Shown in pieces: positions 32,995-44,227 of a stretch of 64,000 bases of DNA; positions within the stretch are counted from its first letter, which is position 1; each line of letters opens with the position of its first letter. The position numbers and the translations under genes were made by a program. Origin of the DNA: Adineta vaga (Eukaryota > Rotifera); the NCBI GenBank assembly GCA_021613535.1, contig CP075493.1, positions 12,276,001-12,340,000 on the forward strand, given 5' to 3'. Below the pieces are notes generated by a model. It did no database searches. It saw only the letters and a program-made list of their open reading frames with translations, and was not told the origin of the DNA.

Positions 32995-34844
32995 TTAATC
33001 ATTCCACCATAAATAAAAGTTTCTATCGATAACTTTGATAGAATAATCATTGAAAACTTCGTGTGCTTCAATTTGCTCCTTCCAATATTTAATCCAATAT
33101 TCAGTTGCTCTTCGAATACATAATGAAAATAGATGACGAGTTGCTTGATTAATTTCGGATAGAAGATAGTGAACTGTCGCGTCAAGCGATCGATTAGAAT
33201 AACCAAGTGAAATATATTGAATGCGAGGACAAAGATGAACTAAAACTTCCATCATTTTCTTCGTATAATCATGTTGAAGAATTATCGTTTTCACTTGATT
33301 CCGTGTCGATACTAATTGGTAATCTTTAGTTTTTTGTAACGTGAGCAAGTTTCTTGGAGCATGTTTGATCGATATCCATGTGACTGTATGCACATTTGGT
33401 GTAACTTTGAGTAGCTTGATGAATATACCAAATTGGTGGGAAATATCATACATAGTTAACTTGGTCAATTGCACCAGAGGAAGTATACGTTGAAGATTTG
33501 AGACTAGGTATGAATCTCTTTCCATACTATTGCTAGCCGAAAGAGTTAGTTTAGTTGTGTTTGGAAAATATTTCAAACAAGAAAGAAGAATAGTTGCATT
33601 GGGAATTATAACATGTTTCATGTAATAAGGATCAGGTGCTGCATGACATTGAAATTTGGTTTCATCAATGTGTGCAGTCAATGTGAAGCTTTTGTTTCTG
33701 AAATTTAGATAAAATACTATTGACATTTATTTGTCAATATAAGTTGTTACCTTTGAGGGTGAATAGAGCAGAATATGTTATGTAAATATTCCTTTGTCAT
33801 TGGCTCGTGTGTAAAGAATCGTTGACAACTATGCGATGCTATCGAATGTGAAGAATCATAAAGATATTGATAGATTTCCGTAGTAAAACTACAGCATTTT
33901 GATGTGGTCTGATTGGTATCGAAAGCATTATAATATGGTAAATATGATAGAATAGATTTTTCCCATGTCGAATTAAAAGAATCGGATGATACAAGTAATA
34001 CGTTTATACGATGAGAATGTTTTTTGATATATTCTTCAATATTTTCAGATGTCATACGGTCTCCTGTGACTGAAAGGTGTGTTGAATCATTGAATATAAT
34101 CAGACATATCGGTATACTTCGTGTAAAGTATCGACATTGAGATCGAACTGATAAATGGCGTAATTTTGGAACATATGATAGAAGAGTATCAATGTCATTA
34201 AGATCATAATTATCTAAGATAGTAAGACGTCTGATAAGACTCGATGGATTCGTGCATATTGGTAGTGATTTCAATGAACTAAGATAACTGAAATTGATAC
34301 GACAATTTTTTAATACAGGTAATTGAAATACTAAATTATAAATTATCGTTTTGTCTGAACCATCACCAGCATAAATATGTAATGATGAGAGTTTAGGCAA
34401 AGATTTCAAAGTAGTAAGAAGACTTTCGAGACATTCCGGCTCGATCGTATTCAAAACGAGTGTTTGAAGTTGAGAACATTGTGAAATATCTGTTGTAAAG
34501 AAATCAATTATGAGTGGATTGAATAGATAAAGCGATTGAATTCGATGTTTATTTGGTGAAATAAAATCATCGTAATAATGTTGGAATGCTGTTTTTGATA
34601 ATGATGACATTTTTACTTCAATGGAAAGATTTGTATGTGAACAAAGAGATTGAAATCGTGCGTTGAGATGAAGAAAACTTTGATAAATTTGAGAAGCATC
34701 AAGATAAACGAAAATTTCATATATAATTTCATTTGCTAAATCTTCGAAATGAGTAATGGAATGTTTTGCAGAAGAAATAGATCGGAATCTTTTGCTTTCA
34801 CTAACATTGATAGTTGACTGACAGTCTCGCTTGTTTTTATTCAT
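32995..34844 (-). CDS. F-box protein with LRR-like repeats
   Basis: Exons 33751-34844 and 32995-33697 join in frame across a 53-bp intron (about 598 residues). The F-box is at residues about 30-70: HFEDLANEIIYEIFVYLDAS followed by IYQSFLHLNARFQSL. It is preceded by the basic SKRFRS stretch usual in this bdelloid family. The rest shows irregular leucine-rich repeats (LKSLPKLSSLHIYA, VPKLRHLSVRS, CPRIQYISLG). F-box proteins link substrates to SCF ubiquitin ligases through Skp1. The target is unknown. No damage seen. A related but broken gene lies at 60992-62885. Confidence 0.85.
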
Positions 34845-35324
34845 CGTTAAAAATAAGAGATCAACTCCACTATTGACAGCATATTTTTATATAACGAAAC
34901 AACAGGAAAACAAAATTTCACCAAGTGGTGCAATAACATTCCGTACACAAAAAAACATACTTTGACAAGCACATGGTTGAAACAAAGATTAGAAAATAAT
35001 TAGTTTTCCAACAGAATACCAAAAAAAAACGGATATTACAATATGTACAAGATCGTGTAAGAGAGAAGTAGTCGATGTAGTACTTTCAGTTAAGATAACA
35101 TAGTCTTTTAATTTGATATGACTATATCTACATTATCGTGAAAAAATTCCTTTCAAGTTTCGTTCATGGAGAAAGGAAACTTTTTACCTTTTTTTGCTTC
35201 GTCATCACTCGTATACACGAGCAACTTTTTTCTGCTTCGTCATCCATTGTTTAAAACACACGATCAACAAGAGAACGTGCTTGTACTTAACAACATTATT
35301 TTTCTTTAAGATAAAAAGACGCAA
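34845..35324. other. Divergent promoter region, F-box gene and aldo/keto reductase
   Basis: 480 bp between two divergent starts. Contains an imperfect direct repeat (CTTTTT..TGCTTCGTCATC near 35190 and 35230). No gene seen. Confidence 0.45.
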
Positions 35325-36413
35325 ATGGTAAAAGTGCCAACACGTCAGTTAGGAAAAAATGGTCCTCAAGTTTCAGCAATTGGTTTTGGAGCAATGGGTT
35401 TGTCGGCATTCTATGGAACTCCTGCTGATGATGAAGAACGATTCAAGGTCATCGATCGTGCTATCGAACTTGGTTGTACTTATATTGATACTGCTGACAT
35501 ATATGGAGATAATGAAGATCTTCTTGGAAAATATTTCAAAAAATATCCAGAGCAGCGCAAAAAAGTCTGTGAAAGAAAATGAAGATTATGTGAATAAAAA
35601 ATATAATTTGAATCATTTGTGTTTTAGGTATTTCTTGCAACGAAATTTGCTGGTAATTTTGCTGATGGAAAATTTTCAGTCCGTGGTGATGCCCAATATG
35701 TTCGTGAAGCAAGTGATAGAAGTTTTAAACGTCTGGGTCTAGATTTTATCGACCTTTATTATGTACATCGTATTGATACAACTGTACCAATCGAAGAAAC
35801 AATGGGTGTTTTAAAAGAACTTGTTAATGAGGGTAAAGTCAAACATATCGGTTTGTCTGAATGTTCAAGTGAAACACTTCGACGAGCTTATGCAGTTCAT
35901 CCAATTGCTTGTGTACAAATTGAATATTCACCATTTAGTTTAGATATTGAAAAAGAAGAAATCGGACTTTTAAAAACATGTCGAGAACTTGGTGTGGGAA
36001 TTGTTTGCTATTCACCATTAGGTCGAGGAATGCTTACAGGACAAATCAAGAGTCCAGATGATTTTGAAGAAAATGATTTTCGAAGACAAGCTCCACGATT
36101 TTCAAAGGAAAATTTTCCAAAAAATCTTCGATTGGTTGATCAATTGACTGAAATAGCAAAGAAAAAGAACTGCACTTCGGGTCAATTAACATTGGCATGG
36201 ATTCTTGCTCAAGGTGAAGATTTTTTTGTCATACCAGGTACAAGTAAAATAAAAAATTTAGAAGAAAATGCAGCAGCTACTCAAATTGAATTGAACAAAG
36301 AAGATGTAGAAGAAATTCGGCAAGCTTGTGAAAAAGCTGATGTTGTAGGTGCTCGCTATCCTGATGGACGAGGTGGTGTTCTATTTGCTGATTCCGCTCC
36401 AAAGAAGCAGTAG
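35325..36413 (+). CDS. Aldo/keto reductase
   Basis: Exons 35325-35564 and 35628-36413, intron 63 bp, 341 residues. The catalytic tetrad is visible: Asp55 and Tyr60 in YIDTADIYG, Lys86 in FLATKFAG and His127 in YYVHRID. NADPH-binding features include the late GTSKIKNLEENAAA segment. The start RQLGKNGPQVSAIGFGAMG is typical of the AKR13/auxin-induced-like group common in fungi, plants and bacteria. These enzymes reduce aldehydes and ketones to alcohols in the cytosol, mostly for detoxification. Intact, with an ordinary host-type intron. The group assignment is a reading by eye. Confidence 0.92.
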
Positions 36414-36525
36414 ATTTAATCTCAATCTAAAACCTTTTTTCATTTTAAATAGCTAGTAGTGTTAGTCTTTATTGAATTTTGGAATTTTTTACTGATGGAA
36501 TAAATCGTTTTTAAAAACAAAATAG

Positions 36526-37953
36526 CACACCCTCAAGATTTAGATAAGTGTTGAGAAAAATGATTTCATCATCATTTTTAATCACGAAAAAAAGTTTTAT
36601 TCCAGAGTATCATTAAAACAATCAATGTAAAAGTTGATATAGTTTCATCTTTTTAAGTGGCGAAAAAGTTATGTCTACATGGTGATGAATCATTCTCGAA
36701 CCTGTGGTACACATCGATAATACACTGAACCTGTTGATGGAATTTTCTTTGGATCCGTATAAATGTAGATTGTATCCTTAGCCATAAATTCATGTTTTTC
36801 ATCAAAATTCGATGATAGAAAATCGTCGATGGTACCTTTCGTTGGTACATATGCATAAGATGAATATCGAAGAAGAACATACACTCTATCGATTGTTAAA
36901 TTACGTATAGTAACAATTCCATCCATCTCAATAGGTTGTTCATTATAAGCAGGATGTGTATTTGGTTCATTACTTGCAGATACAGATAAACGTACAGGTA
37001 ATGTGACATGATCTTCATCTAAAATACCTGTAAAAGCAATTCCATAATCAATCTAAATAGTCCTTCAGAAAATCAAACGTTACTAAGAAAGCAAATATTG
37101 TCTTACATCCAGTGGTATACATCCACCTTCACCACAATGTTTTTGACATGTTTTTCTTGTTGCTCCTAAATCTTGTTCATTCATTTTTCGTTCAATTAAT
37201 CTTTCATGATAAAGATTACAGTAAGTCAATACATCAGTAGGATCATAGTTGTTTTCATCTCGAAATCGAATACCAAATGCTGGCATTACATGATCATAAT
37301 CTTTTTGATGAAAATATCGTAAATAAACAACAAACATCACAGGATAACCTTGTATGATAGATTTTTTCATCCAACAGCAATAATCACGAAATTGTGGTTG
37401 AGAGGAATTCTTCCAATCCCATACATTATAAGTAAAACCAAGAATAGATAGAGTATTGTAGGGAGTTCGACAATCATCCATCGATGTTTTTTCTAAAAGA
37501 TATTCTCCTTGATTAATATCACGAACAAGTTTTTGAGAAATCCATGCACCATAGTATAAACCTACAAAAGGAAACATAATAAATTTTTTATGATGGTTGT
37601 TGCCTGAAATACATACCAAATGATTGTATAGTTACTTCACCACAAAAGCCATTGCCATTTTCCCATTGTAATCGAGGAGGAATATCCAGTAGAATTGTAC
37701 GTTGATCGAGCACCTCAGAGTCTATGTCTTTTTCACTTATATGTGTCATAATTTAATCGTTAAATTTGATTGAAATGTTTTCTTCGACGAGCTGTTTTAT
37801 AAGTCATGATTTATAAGTAATGATGAAATTCAATATTGTGCAATTCTGTTTTTTTCCTTTTACGGCAATGATCCTGTCTGGAAGATAACCTAATACATGA
37901 GATAAGGTGTCATAAGACTTTTCATATATACATGACGTGAGGTTGAGGGTGTG
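36526..37953. repeat. Duplicated block A, 11-bp inverted ends, carries a three-exon gene
   Basis: The block starts CACACCCTCAA at 36526 and ends with the exact inverted copy TTGAGGGTGTG at 37943-37953. A second copy begins at 42734 (offset 6208 bp) and runs to about 44145. Identity is very high through the gene and falls toward the right end. No clear target duplication was seen. Confidence 0.7.
36690..37749 (-). CDS. Putative papain-fold cysteine peptidase-like protein, copy A
   Basis: Exons 37617-37749, 37107-37561 and 36690-37052, both introns about 54-55 bp, 316 residues. The likely catalytic Cys lies in NGNGFCGEVTIQSFG, split from YYGAWISQKLVRDIN by the first intron. The candidate His is in YDHVMPAFGIRF, so the order Cys...His fits the C39-like/papain-like fold. 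A second region is Cys-rich (RKTCQKHCGEGGCIP). The C-terminal domain is beta-rich (LPVRLSVSASN, MDGIVTIRNLTIDRVYVLLR). There is no signal peptide. The peptidase call is by motif only. A near-identical copy lies at 42898-43957. Confidence 0.6.
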
Positions 37954-37993
37954 GGTTAGGGTAATACTCTTTTCTTCACCCTCACCTACAACC
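37936..37993. repeat. Foldback repeat copy b at right edge of block A
   Basis: GTGAGGTTGAGGGTGTGGGT is followed by ACTCTTTTCTTCACCCTCACC, which folds back partly on it. Same family as the copies near 29813, 42712, 44171 and 63088. Confidence 0.55.
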
Positions 37994-38462
37994 TATGAAC
38001 TATTTACAAGTTTTCTAAGGAAATGGAAAGAATAAAATTTGTGAATGAATATAGACTCATTGATAAAAGTTGAATTGAGTTTAGAATATCTTTTAAGTTT
38101 CAATTGAAACAGATAATCCGTTTCTAGAATACTGCTTGTTCGGGAACCGCTTATGAGCCCTAGTAAAAGTAGAAAAAAGCTGGTTAAATTTTAAAATGAG
38201 CATTTCTAAAAAGAATTAATCATTCTAATTGATATTTTCAAGATATGTCAAAATTCATCCACTCTATTTTATAAACAAAATGTCACGAGATGCTAATGAA
38301 GACAAAATTAAGACAAGATTTTTCGCTCTCTTCATCTCTTAACGGAATTAAAAGATATGCTCTCTCAAGCTATTTCTCTTTTATTTTAATGAAATTCTTT
38401 TGTATAAAACTGTCATAGATTTATTCTTCATTCAAAGAAAAACATTACTCCACTTTTGAAAA
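37994..38462. other. Spacer upstream of a 7TM receptor
   Basis: AT-rich, no gene seen. Confidence 0.4.
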
Positions 38463-39428
38463 ATGGTGACAGCTGCAGAATTAAACAATATAACAAATAA
38501 TTTCACACTTTATGCCAATTCCGTGTGTTTATTGGTGGGTATAATTGGTCTTAGTTTGAATTGTGTCCTTTTTACAAGAAGAACGTTTCAAAATAATCCA
38601 TGTGCGCTTTATTTTCTCGCATCAACATTCGCAAATTTAGTTATTATTCTCATCAATAATCCAATTCTTATCATAAGATATAAACTTGATATTGATATTC
38701 AAGCTATTCATATACTTTTATGTAAAATTTTACGTTACATATTTTGGACATCTCGAGCAATTTCAGTTTGGCTTATTGTTTTAGCAAGTTTTGATCGATA
38801 TTTACTTAGTTCACCAAAAGTCCATATACGTTTATTAAGTTCAATAAAAAATGCTAAACGACTTATCTTCATCACGACTATTTCACTAGCAATCATCTAT
38901 ACTCATATGTTAATTTTCTATACACTTGAGGCAGAGAATAATACAACATCAGAATGTACTCCTCAACAAGGATTTTATGCTGTTTTTACTTCATTTTTAC
39001 ATTTAATTCTTTACAGTTGTTTACCAATTCTATTGATGTTTACTTTTGGTTTATTAACTTTACGTCATATACATAAGCAATATCGATTAATACAACCGAT
39101 GATTAGAATAAATCAACCCTATAGACAATCAATAAAATTAAATAATCAACTATTAAAAATGTTATTTCTTCAAATATTAATTATTACTTTAACAACTGTT
39201 CCATTATGTATTCAAAGAATCTATGATTCATTAACATCATATATAATTAAAAGTAATCAACGAGCAGCTGAAGAAAGATTATTTCAACAAGTTACACAAG
39301 GCTTTTCATATTTAGCGCATTCATCTAGTTTTTACTGTTTTACTCTTGCTGGAAGTACTTTTCGTAAAGAATTGAAACAATTATTTAAAATCTTAAAGAA
39401 TATTTGTCAGAGAACTAAGCATTCCTAG
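38463..39428 (+). CDS. Rhodopsin-like 7TM receptor
   Basis: 321 residues, one exon. Seven helices are clear, from VCLLVGIIGLSLNCVLF onward. The TM1 Asn is kept, and LASFDRYLLSS gives a DRY-type motif after TM3. The TM3 cysteine (LLCKILRY) and an extracellular-loop cysteine (SECTPQQG) could pair. NNIT and NNFT give N-terminal glycosylation sites. The style resembles peptide (FMRFamide-type) receptors but the ligand is unknown. A similar receptor lies at 49660-50655. Confidence 0.82.
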   Translation: MVTAAELNNITNNFTLYANSVCLLVGIIGLSLNCVLFTRRTFQNNPCALYFLASTFANLVIILINNPILIIRYKLDIDIQAIHILLCKILRYIFWTSRAISVWLIVLASFDRYLLSSPKVHIRLLSSIKNAKRLIFITTISLAIIYTHMLIFYTLEAENNTTSECTPQQGFYAVFTSFLHLILYSCLPILLMFTFGLLTLRHIHKQYRLIQPMIRINQPYRQSIKLNNQLLKMLFLQILIITLTTVPLCIQRIYDSLTSYIIKSNQRAAEERLFQQVTQGFSYLAHSSSFYCFTLAGSTFRKELKQLFKILKNICQRTKHS

Positions 39429-39715
39429 TTCTGTAAATTGGTTAATGATATATATACAATATTCATTCGTTTGCATGTTACTTCTTTTTTTTCTTTTTTT
39501 CATTCTGTTGCATATATATGTTCCGCATCTGCTCAGCATTGATGAATACATGTCGCTTCTAAGTGATACACTTGAATGCTTTTTTTTTTAATACGAAAGA
39601 AAGAAACGTATCGATATTGTGTTAAAAAATAGAAGAAGAAAATGAATATATCTATATTCATGAAACATTCTTGTGATCAAATTTTACAATAAAACGTGTA
39701 TAGTACTGTGTGAAA

Positions 39716-40744
39716 ATGCTAATCAGACAACAACCGAGATATTCCAACAAATTCAAATGCTTATTGATTCTTACAACGATGATTTGTTTCATTTTTCTGA
39801 TCTATTATATCATCGAAACCTATATTGGTATTTATTTGGTATTGAAAATAATTAAAACGGTCATTCATGCTGTTATATCTTCAATTACAAACTGTCGTCC
39901 ATATATAGCAGCGGATCAACGATCGTTTTATGAACGTGATTATCCTCAAGAAAATCTTCCTCAACGATTATCAAATTCATCGTATGAAAATGTTCTTCGT
40001 CAATTAGGTTCACTTCGATTAGTTGTTCTATCATGTGGTCGTAATGTGGAACACGATATTAACAGATTTCGACGTCATGTTGAATCGATTCTTGATCTTT
40101 TCCATTCATCATCTTCTGTTCATGTTTTTGAAAGTGATTCAAATGATAAAACTGTTGAAAAACTTCGTCAGTGGTCTCGTGCACAGGTTTATGCATATGG
40201 AAACTTGGTATCAACATATCCAGAGCGTACAGAACGTCTTGCTTATTGTCGAAATACGCTATTAGAAAAAGCACATGCCCTTAAAGCTGATTATATTCTT
40301 ATGGCTGATTTGGATCGATTTTCAACGACTATTTCCTCGTTTCTAACAAATTTTCATTATGATACAAATGATTGGTCAGTAATGACAGCAACGACATCTG
40401 ATTCATATTTTGATATTTGGGCATTACGTAGTTTATCAAATACAGTTGTAAATTATGATGTATGGCATCGAGGATGGGATTTAGAAATATCTTGGAAAAA
40501 TTATTGTCGTGAATCCGTTTTTGATCAAATCATTGGAATTCATAAAAAACCAATTCCTATTCAACGTGGTTTAATTGAAGTACGTTCAGCCTTTGGTGGT
40601 GCTGGATTATACAAAGCAAATGCTACATACAAATGTCAATATAATGGTGCAAGAACAACTTGTGAACATGTACCATTTAATTTATGTATACGAAAAATGT
40701 ATCAAGGAAGAATATTTATTAATCCAGCTTTTCAAGTTTCTTGA
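39716..40744 (+). CDS. Type II membrane glycosyltransferase-like protein
   Basis: 342 residues from the ATG at 39716; the preceding GTG is not needed. A signal anchor (CLLILTTMICFIFLIYYII) lies near residues 17-40, so the catalytic part would be luminal in the Golgi. The domain has LVVLSCGRNVEHDI, SVHVFESDSNDKTVEKL, ADYILMADLDRF (a DxD-type metal/nucleotide-sugar site) and SAFGGAGLYKA. This order is that of GT-A enzymes, with some likeness to fungal CAP59/GT69 proteins. Donor and acceptor are unknown. No intron and no damage. It could be a transferred gene, but sequence alone does not show that. Confidence 0.65.
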   Translation: MLIRQQPRYSNKFKCLLILTTMICFIFLIYYIIETYIGIYLVLKIIKTVIHAVISSITNCRPYIAADQRSFYERDYPQENLPQRLSNSSYENVLRQLGSLRLVVLSCGRNVEHDINRFRRHVESILDLFHSSSSVHVFESDSNDKTVEKLRQWSRAQVYAYGNLVSTYPERTERLAYCRNTLLEKAHALKADYILMADLDRFSTTISSFLTNFHYDTNDWSVMTATTSDSYFDIWALRSLSNTVVNYDVWHRGWDLEISWKNYCRESVFDQIIGIHKKPIPIQRGLIEVRSAFGGAGLYKANATYKCQYNGARTTCEHVPFNLCIRKMYQGRIFINPAFQVS

Positions 40745-41165
40745 ACAATGAGCGTGTGGCAATATTAACAAATAGATTCAAGAATAAACTATATACGTAT
40801 GAAACGACAAGAATGAGCTTATTGTTTGTTATTTCGAAACACATTCACGTTTTTACCCCCAACTTGATACTGTATTTTTATGATTGATCGGATGATTTTT
40901 CTTCTTTATTATATCATTTGTTTTTCTAATTTAACGTTACTTGTCATTCATTAATGCGGTATCTGCTTGAAAGAAAATATACCTTCTGGTGTAGGTGTGA
41001 TTCCGCTGAGAAATTCTGGATATATATTGGTAATTCTGAGAATCGATCAAGATCGAGTATATATGTTACTGAGTAACTGGATTTTTGGAACTGGTTTCGT
41101 AATGTTTAACATCTTGCACAATAAACTGCTAGGAATGAGTAATAACTAGACATTATTTTAAACAT
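40745..41165. other. Spacer between convergent genes
   Basis: A 60-residue frame at 40967-41149 has no family character. Nothing else seen. Confidence 0.4.
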
Positions 41166-42005
41166 TCATCTCACAATAAAAGAATACAGATGAAAAGAGA
41201 ACATTAATATTTCAGCAGTCACAGCGAATGTTACAGAAATAACACCCATTGTATAAAAGAATTCAAAATTTGTCACTAAGAATAATATATAAGGAACTCT
41301 ACCAAGAAAATAAATACTAAATGATATCGTTATATTTCGAAAGATTTCTAAATCACGAATTTTTCTTCTTCTTCGACTTATCATTGCAGCATGATTACCA
41401 CTCGAATGAATTCGAACATTAATAAATGTATAAATTCCAAAAATTAATATCATTGGTATGGAAAAATAAGCAATAGTTATATAAATCGTATGTAATATTG
41501 CTTTCTTTGGTATCCAACAAAGAAAACCTTCACGAAAATAGATATCATTAGTTAGAATTGCTGGTAATGGTAGAACTAAAATAATAATCCATCCAATAAC
41601 AATCGAATACGAATGTATTTTCAATGAAGTTAACCATCGATATTTAGTTGATAGAACAATAAAAAAGAATCGTGATAAAACTTGTAAAATATACGAATAA
41701 ACACAAGCAATCATAGCTAGATATCCAAAATAACCACGCCATCGACATGATTGATCACTTTTTTCCCATCTTACAAATAAAAGATAAGTATAATTATTAC
41801 ATTGAACAATACAATATAATATTGATGCTAGACATATATTACAAGTTAATAAACGAGTAACTGTATGTAATTGTTTTGTTAAGGAGATAAGGACTAGGAT
41901 TAAAATTGAAATTATTACAGCAATTATACTGAAAAAGACTGATATCGGGGCGACGATATTATAATTTTGCGCGCTTTGTAGTGTTGGATATGTTAAAGAA
42001 TTCAT
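41166..42005 (-). CDS. Rhodopsin-like 7TM receptor, non-DRY type
   Basis: 279 residues from the ATG at 42005 (MNSLTYPTLQ); this start matches the paralogue at 63370, while the longer frame to 42113 reads like 5' UTR. Seven helices begin at ISVFFSIIAVIISILIL. Conserved pieces shared with the paralogue include KQLHTVTRLLTCN, DQSCRWRGYFGYLAM, VLSRFFFIVLSTKYRW and PLPAILTNDIYFREG. A DRY motif is absent; SRF stands there. The third loop has RRRRKIRD. The ligand is unknown. This is one of the bdelloid-type expanded receptor groups. Confidence 0.78.
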   Translation of the reverse strand: MNSLTYPTLQSAQNYNIVAPISVFFSIIAVIISILILVLISLTKQLHTVTRLLTCNICLASILYCIVQCNNYTYLLFVRWEKSDQSCRWRGYFGYLAMIACVYSYILQVLSRFFFIVLSTKYRWLTSLKIHSYSIVIGWIIILVLPLPAILTNDIYFREGFLCWIPKKAILHTIYITIAYFSIPMILIFGIYTFINVRIHSSGNHAAMISRRRRKIRDLEIFRNITISFSIYFLGRVPYILFLVTNFEFFYTMGVISVTFAVTAEILMFSFHLYSFIVR

Positions 42006-42322
42006 TTTGAATGAATAAAGAATAGTTTTAGACGCGAGCTGCATACCTTTCTTTTGTTTATCATCTAAAGAATGTCTATAGAAAAAATAGAAGAAGCTTT
42101 TTACATTACTCAATAGACAAAGATATATAAATAGATAAATCTAATTGAATTGTCACTTATCTCTTATGTTCTGAAGTAAATACATAGGAATTTTTGATGA
42201 ATTTTCTCAAAATTTTTTACATACTAATTTAATCATTTATTTTCGACATGTATAGATAGAAAACGGATACTTGAATCCTCCACAATTTTATTACATTAAC
42301 ACTCTTTAAAGCGGATCAAAGA

Positions 42323-42580
42323 TCACATATAATTGGGGATCTTGATATTAAATGAATGATAAACAATACATTTTCGCCACTCGACGACTTTTAATGTAGA
42401 AATCGATGCTAACCATCGAAGTATCATTTCTAAAACATTTTTATAGTCTTCAATCATGCCATTGATCAAGGTCATTCCACGATAAACAGTGAGTGGGTAA
42501 ATATGTTCAGTAAAACATGTATGGAGATGCAATAGAAAACAATACGCTCCAAAAACTTCAAGCGTATGCAGACGCACAAA
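42323..42580 (-). pseudogene. Relic of an arginine-type mono-ADP-ribosyltransferase
   Basis: A fragment reads LTVYRGMTLINGMIEDYKN followed by ILRWLASISTLK; the next frame continues GENVLFIIHLISR. This matches the ART pattern YRG...I..Y..........W.aFtStSk and the following strand, with the NAD-binding Arg in YRG. ARTs are numerous in bdelloids. There is no start, no Glu motif region, and a frame change at about 42370, so it is only a remnant. The call is made by eye. Confidence 0.5.
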
Positions 42581-42711
42581 ACATTTTAAAACAAATCATC
42601 GTGTGGTAGAACAACTACAAAGTTGATTCAACATTTGTTTTCCTTTTTGTGAAATACCTGAAAAAATTCATATAAATCACATTTCATTTTTGATAGCTGT
42701 TATGAGGGTGT

Positions 42712-42746
42712 GGACAATACTTTTCTCTTCACCCACACCCTCAAGA
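42712..42746. repeat. Foldback repeat copy c, at left edge of block B
   Basis: TGAGGGTGTGG and CCACACCCTCA are perfect inverted arms around a loop containing ATACTTTTCTCTTCA. The right arm overlaps the first bases of block B (42734). Confidence 0.7.
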
Positions 42747-44145
42747 TTTAGATAAGTGTTGAGAAAAACGATTTCATCATCATTTTTAATCACGAAAAAA
42801 AGTTTTATTCCAGAGTATCATTAAAACAATCAATGTAAAAGTTGATATAGTTTCATTCTTTTAAGTGACGAAAAAGTTATGTCTATATAGTGATGAATCA
42901 TTCTCGAACCTGTGGTACACATCGATAATACACTGAACCTGTTGATGGAATTTTCTTTGGATCGGTATAAATGTAGATTGTATCCTTAGCCATAAATTCA
43001 TGTTTTTCATCAAAATTCGATGATAGAAAATCGTTGATGGTACCTTTCGTTGGTACATATGCATAAGATGAATATCGAAGAAGAACATACACTCTATCGA
43101 TTGTTAAATTACGTATAGTAACAATTCCATCCATCTCAATAGGTTGTTCATTATAAGCAGGATGTGTATTTGGTTCATTACTTGCAGATACAGATAAACG
43201 TACAGGTAATGTGACATGATCTTCATCTAAAATACCTGTAAAAGCAATTCCATAATCAATCTAAATAGTCCTTCAGAAAATCAAACGTTACTAAGAAAGC
43301 AAATATTGTCTTACATCCAGTGGTATACATCCACCTTCACCACAATGTTTTTGACATGTTTTTCTTGTTGCTCCTAAATCTTGTTCATTCATTTTTCGTT
43401 CAATTAATCTTTCATGATAAAGATTACAGTAAGTCAATACATCAGTAGGATCATAGTTGTTTTCATCTCGAAATCGAATACCAAATGCTGGCATTACATG
43501 ATCATAATCTTTTTGATGAAAATATCGTAAATAAACAACAAACATCACAGGATAACCTTGTATGATAGATTTTTTCATCCAAGAGCAATAGTCACGAAAT
43601 TGTGGTTGGGAGGAATTCTTCCAATCCCATACATTATAAGTAAAACCAAGAATAGATAGAGTGTTGTAGGGAGTTCGACAATCATCAATTGATGTTTTTT
43701 CTAAAGCATATTCTCCTTGATTAATATCACGAACAAGTTTTTGAGAAATCCATGCACCATAGTATAAACCTACAAAAGGAAACATAATAAATTTTTTATG
43801 ATGGTTGTTGCCTGAAATTCATACCAAATGATTGTATAGTTACTTCACCACAAAAGCCATTGCCATTTTCCCATTGTAATCGAGGAGGAATATCAAGTAG
43901 AATTGTACGTTGATCGAGCACCTCGGAGTCTATGTCTTTTTCACTTGTATGTGTCATAATTTAATCGTTAAATTTGATTGAAATGTTTTCTTCGACGAGC
44001 TGTTTTATAAGTCATGATTTATAAGTATTGATGAAATTCAATATTGTGCAATACTGGTTTTTTCTTTTCGTTGCAATGATTCTGTTTGAAAGATAAGCTA
44101 ATACATTAGATAAGGTGTCACGAGACTTTCCATTCATACATAACG
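42734..44145. repeat. Duplicated block B
   Basis: Second copy of block A. The left end is exact (CACACCCTCAAG). The right side loses similarity at about 44145, where the foldback sequence is degenerate. It carries the second peptidase-like gene. Confidence 0.75.
42898..43957 (-). CDS. Putative papain-fold cysteine peptidase-like protein, copy B
   Basis: Same exon plan as copy A: 43825-43957, 43315-43769 and 42898-43260. Differences from copy A in the protein are few, for example LLEKTSM to ALEKTSI, DYCCW to DYCSW and TIDDF to TINDF. The Cys (GFCGE) and His (DHVMPAFG) motifs are unchanged, and splice sites are kept. Both copies therefore look intact and the duplication is recent. Promoter regions are also duplicated, so both may be expressed. 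Function is as uncertain as for copy A. Confidence 0.6.
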
Positions 44146-44170
44146 TCATGTGCTATGTTCTTCTTTCTAA

Positions 44171-44227
44171 TGAGTGTGTGTGTGGATGTGGGTGAAGAGA
44201 AGAGTATCACCCACATCAACCCTCCAG
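44171..44227. repeat. Foldback repeat copy d, right of block B
   Basis: GGATGTGGGTGAAGAGAAGAG is followed by ATCACCCACATCAACCCTCC. The core GTGAAGAGAAGAGTAT is the reverse complement of the core in copies b and c. Confidence 0.5.

Noticed and set aside
40967-41149. 60-residue frame between glycosyltransferase and receptor
   Set aside because: No domain pattern; located in a 3'-3' intergenic gap.
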